Positions 41,400-51,530 are shown, numbered from the stretch's first letter. The stretch: 64,000 bases of DNA from Ectopseudomonas composti (GCF_001567565.1 NZ_LSSW01000015.1:1-64000), one strand, 5' to 3'. Made by a program: numbers and translations. Notes: generated by a model not told the origin, from the letters alone.

Positions 41400-43484
41400 T
41401 TAATCGAACTGGTACTGCACACCCGCGCCGACGTACCAGGCGCGCTCCGGGCCGGGTTCGTAATAGCGGCCGTTGCCATCGCCGACGATCACCGAGCCGA
41501 TGTACTGGCGATCCAGCAAGTTGTCGATACGCAGCACCTGGTTGAAGGTCAGCGCGCCGGCCTTCTGTTCGAAGCGCGCCTGCCAGTTGAACAGCGCGTA
41601 GCTGGGCGCCGCCTTGGCGGTGTTGCTGTCCTCGACGTAGAGCTTGCTGCGATAGAGGCCTTCGACGCTGCTGCTGAACCATTCCAGCGGTTGCCAGGCC
41701 AGCTCACCATAGAGCGTGCGCGCGGGAATGCCCGGCAGGTGGTTGCCCGACTCGATCAGCCGGCCGTTGCTGGTGAAGTCCTGGCTGTAGACGGCATCGA
41801 TCTGGGTGTAGGCGAGATTGGCGCGCAGGGTTTCGCTCAGTCGGCTTTCCAGGGCCAGCTCGACGCCGCGACGGCGGGTCTGGGCGGCATTCTGGAAGCG
41901 TGAGCGACCGCCACTGGCTGATTCGACCACCAGTTCGTCGTCGGTATCGATCTGAAACAGCGCCAGTTGCAGGCTGCTCGTCTCGCCCAGACGCGCCTTG
42001 AGGCCAACTTCGAACTGCTCGCTGGTGGCCGGCTTGAGGTCGAAGCCGAAGCTGTTGTCGGCGCCCGAATAGGACAACTCGTTAAGCGTCGGCGTCTCCA
42101 CACCCTTGCCCCAGCTGGCGTAGACATTCAGGTCTGGCGACAAGGCGTAGCTGGCGCCCAGGGTTGGCGTCAGCTCGCGGTAGGTGACCGAGCCGCTGTC
42201 ATCGCCATTGCTCAGGAAGCGGTCGTCCACCTCGAATTCCACCTGGTTGTGGCGCAGGCCGGCCTGCAGGTCGAGCTTGGCCAACTGCCAGGCAGCCTGG
42301 ACATAGGGCGACAAGCTGGTGACCTCGTTACGCTCGTCACGGCGCAGGTTGCCTTTCACGCCCAGGGTGCTGCCGACGAAGTTCTCATAGCTCTGGCGAT
42401 CGTCGCGTGAATGGTCGTAATCCAGGCCGGTGGTGACGGTCAGCAGGCTGCTGCCGAGGTCGAACGACTGGATCCAGCGGTTGCCGATACCGTGAAAGCG
42501 ACGTTCAAAATCGATCACGCCGCCGGACTGAGAGGCCGGTGTCTGTACGGCCACGGGAATCGACTGGTACTGAATCACCCGTCGTGTACCGCTGTAGACA
42601 GTGCTCTGCCAGGTGCCGGCAGCGAAGCTGCGCTCGTAGTTAAGGGCGAACTGGCGATGGTCGACGGTCTTGCGCGTGTTGAACAGCAGCGCGCTTGGGG
42701 CGGCGGCGCGGCGGTTGTTCTGTACCTGCGCCCAGGTCAGACCCTGCGGATCCTGGGTGTCATTCTGATCCAGTTCGCTGACGCTCAGGCTGAGCTTGCT
42801 CGCGTCATCCGGGTACAGGGTCAGCTTGGCGAAGGTCTTGTCGAGGATGGCGCCGCTGTGGTCGCGGTAGCCATCGGTCTCGAAGTGCGAGCGATTGATG
42901 ATGAAGCCGGCCTTGTCGTTGCCGCCCTCGGCGGCGACGCGGGTACGGCTGGTGCCGTAGGCAGCCTGAGAGGTGTCGACGGAGACCTTGGGCGGGCCTT
43001 CGCCATCGCGTGAAAACAGCTGGATGACGCCGCCAGAGTTGCTGCCGTAGACGCTGGCGAAGGGGCCGCGTAGCACCTCTATGCGCTCCAGGGTATCGAG
43101 ATCGAAGGTCGCCGCCTGGCCCTGACCGTCGGGGTTGGACAGCGGCACGCCGTCGGCCAATAGCTTGATGCCGCGAATGCCGAATGCCGAGCGTGCGCCA
43201 AAGCCGCGCGAGGAAATCTGTAGGTCCTGCGCATAGTTCTGGCGGTTCTGCGCCACCACCCCCGGCGCGCTGCCAAGGGCTTCGGACAGGTTGACGCCTG
43301 GTTTGCCCAGCGTCGCCTGCTCGGCATCGATGCGGTTGACGGAGAAGGGCAACTGCCAGCCGCTGGCTTGGTAGCGGCTGCCGGTGACTACCAGCGGATC
43401 GGCCTGGTACGCGGTGGTTTCGGCCTGCGCAGCCAGCGGCAGCAACAGCGTGGGCAGCCAGGCGCAGCGTTTCAGCCGGTGCAT
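41400..43484 (-). CDS. pqqU: TonB-dependent receptor resembling PqqU/YncD (PQQ uptake)
   Basis: A 694-residue outer-membrane receptor. The signal peptide is about 1-21 (ends AQA). The plug contains NRQNYAQDLQISSRGFG, GIRGIKLLADGVPLSNPDG, IEVLRGPFASVYGSNSGGVI and the HGYRDHSG-like TDGYRDHSGA. The barrel ends in QYQFD. These stretches, plus IGSVIVGDGNGRYYEP near the end, match E. coli YncD, now known as PqqU, which imports pyrroloquinoline quinone. AAGGAGA precedes the start. It is divergent from a gluconate cluster, which fits because PQQ serves glucose dehydrogenase. PQQ specificity is inferred from sequence resemblance. Confidence 0.8.
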   Translation of the reverse strand: MHRLKRCAWLPTLLLPLAAQAETTAYQADPLVVTGSRYQASGWQLPFSVNRIDAEQATLGKPGVNLSEALGSAPGVVAQNRQNYAQDLQISSRGFGARSAFGIRGIKLLADGVPLSNPDGQGQAATFDLDTLERIEVLRGPFASVYGSNSGGVIQLFSRDGEGPPKVSVDTSQAAYGTSRTRVAAEGGNDKAGFIINRSHFETDGYRDHSGAILDKTFAKLTLYPDDASKLSLSVSELDQNDTQDPQGLTWAQVQNNRRAAAPSALLFNTRKTVDHRQFALNYERSFAAGTWQSTVYSGTRRVIQYQSIPVAVQTPASQSGGVIDFERRFHGIGNRWIQSFDLGSSLLTVTTGLDYDHSRDDRQSYENFVGSTLGVKGNLRRDERNEVTSLSPYVQAAWQLAKLDLQAGLRHNQVEFEVDDRFLSNGDDSGSVTYRELTPTLGASYALSPDLNVYASWGKGVETPTLNELSYSGADNSFGFDLKPATSEQFEVGLKARLGETSSLQLALFQIDTDDELVVESASGGRSRFQNAAQTRRRGVELALESRLSETLRANLAYTQIDAVYSQDFTSNGRLIESGNHLPGIPARTLYGELAWQPLEWFSSSVEGLYRSKLYVEDSNTAKAAPSYALFNWQARFEQKAGALTFNQVLRIDNLLDRQYIGSVIVGDGNGRYYEPGPERAWYVGAGVQYQFD

Positions 43485-43601
43485 TGGCGAAATGTCTCCT
43501 TCTTTGCAGGTAGGCGATCTTGAGCGTGTCCGCCGGCTGCGGGCCAGCGCTGTGTGTTGCTGATCAGAGGAAATGCTCTACGAAATGTTGCCATGGGAGG
43601 G

Positions 43602-43630
43602 TTGTCGAACGTTTTGGATAGCGCTAACAT
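43602..43630 (+). promoter_or_regulatory. Promoter and GntR-type operator of the gluconate cluster
   Basis: TTGTCG (43602-43607), a 17-base spacer and TAACAT (43625-43630) form a plausible sigma-70 promoter. GATAGCGCTAAC (43617-43628), with palindromic core TAGCGCTA, spans the spacer and -10, the typical site for repression by a LacI-family protein. The divergent pqqU promoter must lie in the same 160-base region. Confidence 0.65.
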
Positions 43631-43681
43631 TCGGCTCAAACAATGAGCGGCACCACCTCGGATGGTGCCCATGGAGTTCCC

Positions 43682-44803
43682 ATGCAACAGCAGCCTTCCG
43701 CATTGCCGGCCCGTACCACGCTCGTGGTCATGGGCGTCAGTGGCTCCGGCAAGAGCGAGATCAGCCAGGCGGTCGCCACCGCCCTCGGCTGGCGTCATAT
43801 CGAAGCCGATCATTTCCATCCTTCCGAAAATGTAGAACGCATGCGTGCGGGTATCGCGCTGAGCGACGAAGACCGTCGTCACTGGCTGGATGCGCTGTGC
43901 GAGCAGATGCTGGCGGCGCAGGCGGCCGGTGAATGCTTCGTGCTGGCCTGCTCGGCGCTCAAACGTGCCTATCGCGAGCGTTTGCGCCAGGCGATTCCGG
44001 GGCTGCAGTTCGTGCACCTGGACATCGCGCACGCCACCGCTGTAAAGCGCGTGGGTGCTCGGCCGGGACATTTCATGCCGATTTCGCTGGTCGACAGCCA
44101 GTTCTCTACCCTCGAGAGTCCGGCGGGCGAGCCGCATGTGTTGGTCGTCGATGCGCAGCAGCCGGTTGATGTCCTGCTATCCGATATCCAGGCCTGGGTT
44201 CGTCGTAATGCCGTGGAGGCGGCCTCGAGCGAAGCGCAGGATGCTCTCGATGGTGAAATTGATAGCGCTAACCAAGACGTGCAGCTGGGCGCCGAGCCGA
44301 TCTACGAAGGGCGTATCGCACGCGGTTTCGACCGCCTGACCGATGGCCTGATGGCGCTGCTGATGACCTTCATGGTGGTGGCGGTGTTCACCAACGTGGT
44401 GCTGCGCTATGCATTCGGCACGGGGTGGCCCGGCGCAGAAGAGCTGTCACGCCTGGCCTTCGTCTGGCTGATCTTCGTTGGAGTGGCCTCCGGCATGCGT
44501 CGGGGCGAGTTGATGACCTTTCGCATGATTCGCGACCGTTTCCCGCAGCTGGTGCAACGGCTGGTGGATTCGCTGAGCTGGATCCTGGTCGCCGGGGCCA
44601 GTCTGCTCTCGGCCTGGGGGGCCTGGAACCAGGTGCAGTTCGGTTGGGGCAACGTCAGTACGGTGGTCGGTTATCCGGTCGTACTGGCCATGCTGCCAGT
44701 GCTGGTGAGCATGCTGGTGCTGGCGATTCTCGCCGTGGTGCAACTGGTCAAGCTCTGGCGCCACGCACCGCAGAGCGGGCTGACCGAGGCGCACATCGAA
44801 TGA
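43682..44803 (+). CDS. Gluconokinase fused to TRAP transporter small membrane subunit (GntK-DctQ)
   Basis: A 373-residue two-domain protein. Residues 12-172 are a GntK/IdnK-type gluconokinase: P-loop GVSGSGKS (18-25), the substrate loop EADHFHPSENVERMRAG, the CSALKRAYRERLR motif and GHFMPISLVDSQFSTLESP. Residues 173-210 are a polar acidic linker. Residues 215-358 are DctQ, with four hydrophobic helices (about 223-243, 257-271, 297-313, 332-354) and GAEELSRLAFVWLIF. The frame has no internal stop or convincing restart. The start at 43682 has GGAG; an ATG at 43643 is only about 6 bases from the predicted transcript start. DctM and DctP follow. It should place the kinase on the cytoplasmic face of the gluconate importer. 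Confidence 0.88.
   Translation: MQQQPSALPARTTLVVMGVSGSGKSEISQAVATALGWRHIEADHFHPSENVERMRAGIALSDEDRRHWLDALCEQMLAAQAAGECFVLACSALKRAYRERLRQAIPGLQFVHLDIAHATAVKRVGARPGHFMPISLVDSQFSTLESPAGEPHVLVVDAQQPVDVLLSDIQAWVRRNAVEAASSEAQDALDGEIDSANQDVQLGAEPIYEGRIARGFDRLTDGLMALLMTFMVVAVFTNVVLRYAFGTGWPGAEELSRLAFVWLIFVGVASGMRRGELMTFRMIRDRFPQLVQRLVDSLSWILVAGASLLSAWGAWNQVQFGWGNVSTVVGYPVVLAMLPVLVSMLVLAILAVVQLVKLWRHAPQSGLTEAHIE
44261..44272 (+). promoter_or_regulatory. Second GATAGCGCTAAC site, inside the kinase-DctQ linker
   Basis: The same 12 bases as in the promoter at 43617, in the same orientation, 644 bp downstream. Here they encode Asp-Ser-Ala-Asn (residues 194-197) of the linker. It could be an auxiliary operator for looping, or a relic of an intergenic promoter that once separated the two genes. 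Confidence 0.5.
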
Positions 44804-44852
44804 TGCCGACCCCATTGCAACAAGACGGGCACTGCCCATCGAGGACCTGCCG

Positions 44853-46130
44853 ATGACTGTCGCGGTATTTCTTTCGTCCCTGCTGGGGTTCATGGCATTC
44901 GGCATGCCCATTGCGTTCGCCTTGATCCTCACCGCAGCCGTGCTGATGTGGTATCTGGATTTCTGGGACGTGCAGTTGCTGGCGCAGAACCTGCTCGCCG
45001 GCGCCGACAGCTTCCCGCTGCTAGCCGTGCCGTTCTTCATCCTGGCCGGCGAGCTGATGAACGCCGGCGGTATTTCTCGGCGCATCATCGCCATGGCCCA
45101 GGCCTACTTCGGCCACCTGCGCGGCGGCCTCGGCTACGTCGCCATCGCCGCTGCGGTGCTGCTGGCCAGCATGTCCGGTTCGGCTCTGGCCGACACCGCG
45201 GCACTGGCCACCTTGCTCCTGCCGATGATGCGCCAGCGCGGTTACCCGGTGCATTCATCGGCTGGCCTGGTGGCTGCCGGCGGCATCATCGCGCCGATCA
45301 TTCCACCGTCGATGCCGTTCGTGATCTACGGTGTGGTCACCAACACCTCCATCAGCCAACTGTTCATGGCCGGCCTGGTACCGGGGCTGATCATGGGTGC
45401 CGGCCTGATCATCGCCTGGACCCTGATCGCCCGTGGTTTCACCGAGCCAACGCCGCCCAAAGCCAGTGCCGCCGAGCGCCGCCGGGTGCTGGTCGACGGT
45501 GCGGCGGCGCTGATGTTGCCAGTGATCATCGTCGGCGGTTTGCGCTTTGGCATCTTCACGCCGACCGAGGCCGCCGTGGTCGCGGCGGTGTATGCGTTGG
45601 CCGTGTCCACCTTGCTCTACCGAGAGCTGAGCTGGAGCGACCTGGTGGAAACCCTGACCCGCGCCAGCCGTACCACCGCATCGGTGATGTTCCTCTGCGC
45701 TGCCGCCACGGTATCGGCCTACATGATCACCCTGGCGCAGTTGCCGGACGAGATCGGCGCCATGCTTGGGCCATTGGCCGAACATCCGCGGCTTCTGGTG
45801 CTGGCGATCATGCTGCTGATGATTGCCGTGGGCATGGTGCTGGACCTGACCCCGACCATCCTGATTCTGGCACCGGTGCTGGCGCCCATCGCGATCAAGG
45901 CTGGCGTCGATCCGGTGTACTTCGGCGTGATGTTCGTGCTGATCGGCTCCATCGGCCTGATCACCCCGCCGGTCGGCACCGTGCTCAACGTCGTTGGCGG
46001 TATCGGCAAGTTGCGCATGGAGGTGCTGGTGCGCGGGGTGATGCCGTTCTTCCTGATCTATCTGGCCATCGTCGTGTTGCTGGTGGCTTTCCCGGCCTTG
46101 GTTACCGTGCCACTGGCCTGGTTGCGCTGA
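44853..46130 (+). CDS. TRAP transporter large permease, DctM family
   Basis: A 425-residue integral membrane protein with about 12 helices, the ion-coupled transport subunit of a TRAP system. Family segments are LLAVPFFILAGELMNAGGIS, ASMSGSALADTAALATLLLP, GGIIAPIIPPSMPFVIYG and IGLITPPVGTVLNVVGGIG. GAGGA lies seven bases before the ATG. It follows the GntK-DctQ fusion by 49 bases and must pair with its DctQ domain, since no other small subunit is present. Confidence 0.92.
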   Translation: MTVAVFLSSLLGFMAFGMPIAFALILTAAVLMWYLDFWDVQLLAQNLLAGADSFPLLAVPFFILAGELMNAGGISRRIIAMAQAYFGHLRGGLGYVAIAAAVLLASMSGSALADTAALATLLLPMMRQRGYPVHSSAGLVAAGGIIAPIIPPSMPFVIYGVVTNTSISQLFMAGLVPGLIMGAGLIIAWTLIARGFTEPTPPKASAAERRRVLVDGAAALMLPVIIVGGLRFGIFTPTEAAVVAAVYALAVSTLLYRELSWSDLVETLTRASRTTASVMFLCAAATVSAYMITLAQLPDEIGAMLGPLAEHPRLLVLAIMLLMIAVGMVLDLTPTILILAPVLAPIAIKAGVDPVYFGVMFVLIGSIGLITPPVGTVLNVVGGIGKLRMEVLVRGVMPFFLIYLAIVVLLVAFPALVTVPLAWLR

Positions 46131-46167
46131 GTTGACCTGCCGGCTTTGGCGCGCCGGCATCATTCAC

Positions 46168-46175
46168 AACAATAA
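46168..46175 (+). promoter_or_regulatory. Candidate Hfq/Crc CA motif before dctP
   Basis: AACAATAA fits AANAANAA and overlaps the start of the ribosome site AAGAGG, 13 bases before the dctP ATG. The abundant binding protein would be a logical control point for catabolite repression. Confidence 0.5.
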
Positions 46176-46187
46176 GAGGTAGTACCG

Positions 46188-47201
46188 ATGAAACGTCCGC
46201 TGCTCGCCATCCTCACCGCTGCCATGCTGTGCAGCCCACTCGCCAGCTTCACTGTCCATGCCGACGAGGTGCGCTCGCGCATGATCCGCTTCGGCTATGG
46301 CCTCAACGAGAACAGCAACCAGGGCCGTGCGGCCAAGCTGTTCGCCGAGGAAGTGGCCAAGGCCTCCGATGGCAAACTCAAGGTGCGCACCTTCGGCGCT
46401 GCCAGCCTGGGTTCCGATGATCAGATGCAGAGCGCGCTGATCGGCGGGGCGCAGGAGATGATGGTCGGCTCCACTGCCACCCTGGTCGGCATCACCAAGG
46501 AAATGGCGGTATGGGACACACCGTTCCTGTTCAGCAGCGCCGAGCAGGCCGACGCCGTGCTCGACGGTCCGGTCGGCCGTCAGGTCATGGACAAGCTCGA
46601 AGAGAAGGGCCTGGTCGGCCTGGTGTACTGGGAGAACGGCTTTCGCAACCTGACCAACAACAGTCGTCCAATCGACAAGCTGGAAGACTTCTCCGGCATC
46701 AAGCTGCGGGTCATGCCCAACCCGGTGTTCCTCGATACCTTCAAACTGATGGGCGCCAATGCGGTGCCGCTGCCATTCTCCGAACTGTTCACTGCTTTGG
46801 AGACCAAGGCGGTCGACGGTCAGGAAAATCCGTTCAACACCATTCTGTCTTCGAAGTTCTACGAGGTGCAGAAGTACCTCACCGTGACCAACCACGTGTA
46901 TAGCCCGTGGATCGTCACCGTGTCCAAACGCTGGTGGGACGGCTTGTCGCAGACCGAGCAGAACATCCTGCTGGAAGCGGCCAAGAAGGCGCGTGACTTC
47001 GAGCGCAAGGACACCCGCGAAGAGGCCGCTCGTGCGCTGGCCGAGCTGAAAGGCAAGGGTATGCAGATCAACGAGGTGGATCCGGCCCAGGTGCAGCGTA
47101 TGCGTGAGAAGGCCGCGCCGGCGATCCAGAAGGTCGTCGACACGGTCGGCCAGCAACTGTTCGATCAGGTTCAGGCCGAAGCCGAGAAGGCCGCTTTGTA
47201 A
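46188..47201 (+). CDS. TRAP transporter periplasmic solute-binding protein, DctP family
   Basis: A 337-residue exported binding protein. The signal peptide is 1-25 (ends VHA). The mature part has the DctP pattern: FGYGLNENSNQGRAAKLFAE, LGSDDQMQSALIGGAQEM, DTPFLF, and GIKLRVMPNPVFLDT, whose Arg normally binds the substrate carboxylate. VDGQENPFNTILSSKFYEVQ is also typical. Gluconate or a related sugar acid is the inferred ligand, because the transporter is fused to a gluconokinase and followed by a GntR-type repressor. Confidence 0.9.
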   Translation: MKRPLLAILTAAMLCSPLASFTVHADEVRSRMIRFGYGLNENSNQGRAAKLFAEEVAKASDGKLKVRTFGAASLGSDDQMQSALIGGAQEMMVGSTATLVGITKEMAVWDTPFLFSSAEQADAVLDGPVGRQVMDKLEEKGLVGLVYWENGFRNLTNNSRPIDKLEDFSGIKLRVMPNPVFLDTFKLMGANAVPLPFSELFTALETKAVDGQENPFNTILSSKFYEVQKYLTVTNHVYSPWIVTVSKRWWDGLSQTEQNILLEAAKKARDFERKDTREEAARALAELKGKGMQINEVDPAQVQRMREKAAPAIQKVVDTVGQQLFDQVQAEAEKAAL

Positions 47202-47380
47202 GGACTTGCCCAGGTTCAGGTGCGACTAACGCGCAGCCGATCCTGGGCAGGTTCGCAGTTTCGCGGGGCACGCAGGTGGTAACGCTCCTTGCATGGTGGC
47301 GTTACCCCGGGCGGCGTGTCCCGCGCTTTATTCACCGGCAGGGCTGCTAGAATCGGCCGCTGGTAACCAATGGAGGCGCT

Positions 47381-48400
47381 ATGACTCAACGCCGTCGCCG
47401 CTCTGCCGAACGCGTCACCCTGTCCGATGTGGCCAAGGCTGCAGGCTGTTCGCTGATGTCTGCCTCGCGTGCACTGTCGCAGCCGGGGCGAGTGTCCGAT
47501 GCATTGCGCGAGCAGGTGATGCGCGCGGCCCAGGCGCTGGGCTATGTGCCTAACCCGGCCGCGCGGGCGCTCGCCAGTTCGCGTTCCAACCTGGTGGCAG
47601 TGGTGATTCCGTCATTGTCGAACTCGGTGTTCGTCGACACCGTCGAAGCCATCCAGCGCGTGCTGATGCCGGCCGGCTTCGAGATGATGATTGGCGTCAG
47701 CCACTACCGGGTCGAGGAAGACGAGCGTCTGCTGCGCTCCTACCTGGCGCACCAGCCCGCTGGTCTGCTGGTCACGGGCTTCGAGCGCAGCGATGCCGCG
47801 CGCGAAATCCTCGGTGCCAGCAGTTGCCCGCTGGTGACGCTGATGGAGCTGAGCGAGGAGCCGGAAGACTATTGCGTCGGCTTTTCGCAGATCGAGGCCG
47901 GTGCCGCCATGACCCGCGCCCTGGTGCAACGCGGCTATCGCCATATCGCCTTCGCCGCGGCGCAGCTCGACCCGCGCACCTTGCAGCGCGCCGAGGGCTA
48001 TCGCCAGGTGATGCATTACCTCAATCGCCATGATCCGGCGCTGGAGCTGCTGACGCCGCAGCTGTCGTCCATCGGCCTCGGCGCCGAGCTGCTCGATCGT
48101 CTGCTGGCGCAGCAGCCACAGATCGATGCGGTGTTCTTCAACAACGACGACCTAGCCATGGGCGCGCTGTTTCGCGCGCGGCAACTGGGGTTGGAGGTGC
48201 CAGGGCGCCTGGCCATCGCCGGCTTCAACGACCTGCCCGCTGCGGCCTGGATGCATCCGGCGCTGAGCACCGTGCGTACTACGCGGGGGCAGATCGGTGA
48301 GTTGGCGGCGAACATGCTGCTGGCGCTGATGCGCGGCGAAACCCCCGAGCAGCATTGCATCGACGTGGGCTTCGAACTGGTGATGCGCGACAGCACCTGA
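47381..48400 (+). CDS. gntR: LacI-family repressor, GntR-type (gluconate)
   Basis: A 339-residue regulator. The N-terminal HTH and hinge helix read VTLSDVAKAAGCSLMSASRA and LGYVPNPAARALAS. The effector domain has LVAVVIPSLSNSVFVDTVEA, as in GntR of enteric bacteria and pseudomonads. It probably binds TAGCGCTA-core sites, two of which lie upstream in the same cluster, and is released by gluconate or 6-phosphogluconate. A hairpin-prone 180-base gap (GGTAACGC...GCGTTACC at 47278-47306) separates it from dctP, so it may have its own promoter. Confidence 0.85.
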   Translation: MTQRRRRSAERVTLSDVAKAAGCSLMSASRALSQPGRVSDALREQVMRAAQALGYVPNPAARALASSRSNLVAVVIPSLSNSVFVDTVEAIQRVLMPAGFEMMIGVSHYRVEEDERLLRSYLAHQPAGLLVTGFERSDAAREILGASSCPLVTLMELSEEPEDYCVGFSQIEAGAAMTRALVQRGYRHIAFAAAQLDPRTLQRAEGYRQVMHYLNRHDPALELLTPQLSSIGLGAELLDRLLAQQPQIDAVFFNNDDLAMGALFRARQLGLEVPGRLAIAGFNDLPAAAWMHPALSTVRTTRGQIGELAANMLLALMRGETPEQHCIDVGFELVMRDST

Positions 48401-48402
48401 GG

Positions 48403-49431
48403 CTACTGCTTCTTGCTGGCAGCCGCCAATTGCTCGGCGGCGTCCAGGCGCAGGCGCTCACGTTCATCGAAGCGTTCGGCGGCCAGCGCGTCGATAGCCG
48501 CGCGCTTGTCACCCGTGCTGAGGCCTTCGCTGGCTTCTATTCGCGCTTTCGCCGCGAGATAGTCGTCCAGGCGTTTCTGCCAGTTCTGCCGCTGGCTATC
48601 GAGCGCCTCCAGGCGTGTGGTAGCTTCGGCGCCTACCAGTTGCTGACGCATCTGGCGGATCTGCGCCGCGCTGGCGCCTTCGGCTTGCAGGCGCGCCGTG
48701 TTCTGCCGCAGCTCCTGCTGCAGTTGTGGCAGTACCGCGTCCTGCAACTCCTCAGGCAGGGAGGCGCGCAGCCGGTCGACGGCCGCGCCTTTCTCTTGCG
48801 CGCTCATTCTGTCGTCGTGCTGGATGGCCAGACGCTCCAGGGTGAAGCGGTTGTAGCCTTCCTCGCGGGCGAAGAAGGCCTGGTGGGTCTCGTTGTCGAA
48901 CAGCCGTGCGCGCAAGGCTTGTACAGCGCTTTCGCGCTGGCGCATGGCATCGAGATTGCCCATCTGCGGCAGGTCGCGCTCCAGCAGCACCAGCTCACGC
49001 TTGTAGCTCAGGTATTGCTCCAGCAGTGCCTGCGCACGGGCCCGTGCCGGTTCCTGAAGCTGGCTGTCGATGTAGGCACGCAGACGCGAAACGCTGGCGT
49101 CCAGGCTTTCTTCGCCGATGCTGGCGAGGAAGTAATCGAAGATCCGCCGGATATCCTCGCTGATGATCAGGTTACCGGCAGCATCCACGCGAAAGCTGCC
49201 GTCGACTTCGGTGCCGACGAAGGAACCGGGCAGGGCGAGCTTGGCGGATTGCTTCTGCGCTTTACCTGCAGTCGCCGCCATGGCCTGGACAGTGGGCTCC
49301 GTCACTCGCTGTGCAGGCGTCGTAGCGACAGGCGTGCTGAGCGGGGTGGGGCGATGTCCGGGTTCCAGGTACAGCATCAACGCCAGACCAGCAGCGATCA
49401 GGATGGGCAGGGCGAACAGGGTTTTCTTCAC
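48403..49431 (-). CDS. lifO: Lipase-specific foldase (lipase chaperone) LifO
   Basis: A 342-residue membrane-anchored steric chaperone that folds LipA in the periplasm before type II secretion. The N-terminal anchor is residues 4-21, followed by an Ala/Pro/Thr-rich linker (24-65). The RxxFDY motif required for foldase activity is at 95-100 (RRIFDYFLA), followed by a long mostly helical scaffold. The start is taken as GTG 49431, directly before the anchor; length agrees with P. aeruginosa LifA (about 340). It lies 107 bases after lipA on the same strand. Confidence 0.9.
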   Translation of the reverse strand: MKKTLFALPILIAAGLALMLYLEPGHRPTPLSTPVATTPAQRVTEPTVQAMAATAGKAQKQSAKLALPGSFVGTEVDGSFRVDAAGNLIISEDIRRIFDYFLASIGEESLDASVSRLRAYIDSQLQEPARARAQALLEQYLSYKRELVLLERDLPQMGNLDAMRQRESAVQALRARLFDNETHQAFFAREEGYNRFTLERLAIQHDDRMSAQEKGAAVDRLRASLPEELQDAVLPQLQQELRQNTARLQAEGASAAQIRQMRQQLVGAEATTRLEALDSQRQNWQKRLDDYLAAKARIEASEGLSTGDKRAAIDALAAERFDERERLRLDAAEQLAAASKKQ

Positions 49432-49496
49432 GGCAGATTCCAGTAAGGCGTCGGATCGGGATTGCTCCCGACCCAAACCGGGCTCAGAGCCAATGC

Positions 49497-49527
49497 CTCG
49501 TAGGGTGCACGATGCGCACCCTACGAG
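49497..49527. repeat. Perfect hairpin between lipA and lifO
   Basis: CTCGTAGGGTGC and its exact complement (12 bp) flank a 7-base loop, 12 bases past the lipA stop. It is of the GTAGGGTGC repeat type. In mRNA it could protect or partly terminate the lipA transcript, giving more lipase than foldase. Confidence 0.75.
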
Positions 49528-49538
49528 AGGTTCTGCGC

Positions 49539-50995
<1,457 letters not shown>

Positions 50996-51304
50996 ATGAT
51001 CTGTCCCCAACCCCTTATTCGTCTGGCGCCCATTACCTCGGGCCTGCTGCTGCGCAATCCACGCGTGCTGCTTGGCGGAAGCCACCAACCCACCTTGCTG
51101 CGTTATCTCGAAGGCTGGCCCAAGCGCTGGGCCGGGTCGCGTGCGTTTCGCATCCAGTTCGTGCAGACCGGCGAGTCGTTGAACCGCTTCGCCCGCGACA
51201 GTTTCGACCTGGCGGTGATCCAGGCTCCCAGCGCTGGGGATCTGGCACAAACAGTCGGCGAGCTGGTGCGAGTGGCGCGCCAGGGTTTGATCACTCGGCG
51301 CTGA
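50996..51304 (+). CDS. Conserved hypothetical, methyltransferase-like fragment fold
   Basis: A 102-residue protein. The middle reads like the core of a SAM-dependent methyltransferase, with QFVQTGESLNRFARDSFDLA then VIQAP resembling motif IV, followed by a helix and the strand QGLITRR. The glycine-rich SAM loop is not evident, and the protein is too short to be a complete enzyme. A similar small gene sits near lipA and greB in P. aeruginosa (from memory). Start chosen at 50996 after GGCGGAGA. Confidence 0.55.
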   Translation: MICPQPLIRLAPITSGLLLRNPRVLLGGSHQPTLLRYLEGWPKRWAGSRAFRIQFVQTGESLNRFARDSFDLAVIQAPSAGDLAQTVGELVRVARQGLITRR

Positions 51305-51314
51305 GAGCACAGAC

Positions 51315-51530
51315 ATGCAACTGCCGCCTTTCTCAGACCTGCCACAAGACGCTCATCTTTACATTAAAGAGTTCGACGTCCCGCTGGCGCAGATTTCGGG
51401 ACTCGGTTGGGTGAATTACTTTGGCGGTCGCCCGCGAACGTTTGACCCAATTTGGCTCAAGCCGGGTAACCACTGGGCTGCCGAATCGCGAGAGGAGTGG
51501 ATGGCGGTGGTGCGAAACTCGATGAGTTAG
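51315..51530 (+). CDS. Hypothetical 71-residue protein
   Basis: A short frame starting 11 bases after the previous stop. The peptide is rich in aromatic residues (HLYIKEFDVPLAQISGLGWV; WLKPGNHWAAESREEW) and looks like folded protein rather than random sequence. Third codon positions are less GC-rich than in neighbouring genes, hinting at recent acquisition or weak selection. No family is recognised and it could be non-coding. Confidence 0.4.
   Translation: MQLPPFSDLPQDAHLYIKEFDVPLAQISGLGWVNYFGGRPRTFDPIWLKPGNHWAAESREEWMAVVRNSMS

Noticed and set aside
43643..43681. Earlier ATG adding 13 residues to the kinase-permease fusion
   Set aside because: Only about six bases from the predicted transcript start and without a ribosome site, while ATG 43682 has GGAG at good spacing. 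It remains possible.
47278..47306. GGTAACGC...GCGTTACC upstream of gntR as a GntR operator
   Set aside because: The arms are 13 bases apart and do not contain the TAGCGCTA core of the two better sites; it is more likely a leader hairpin.
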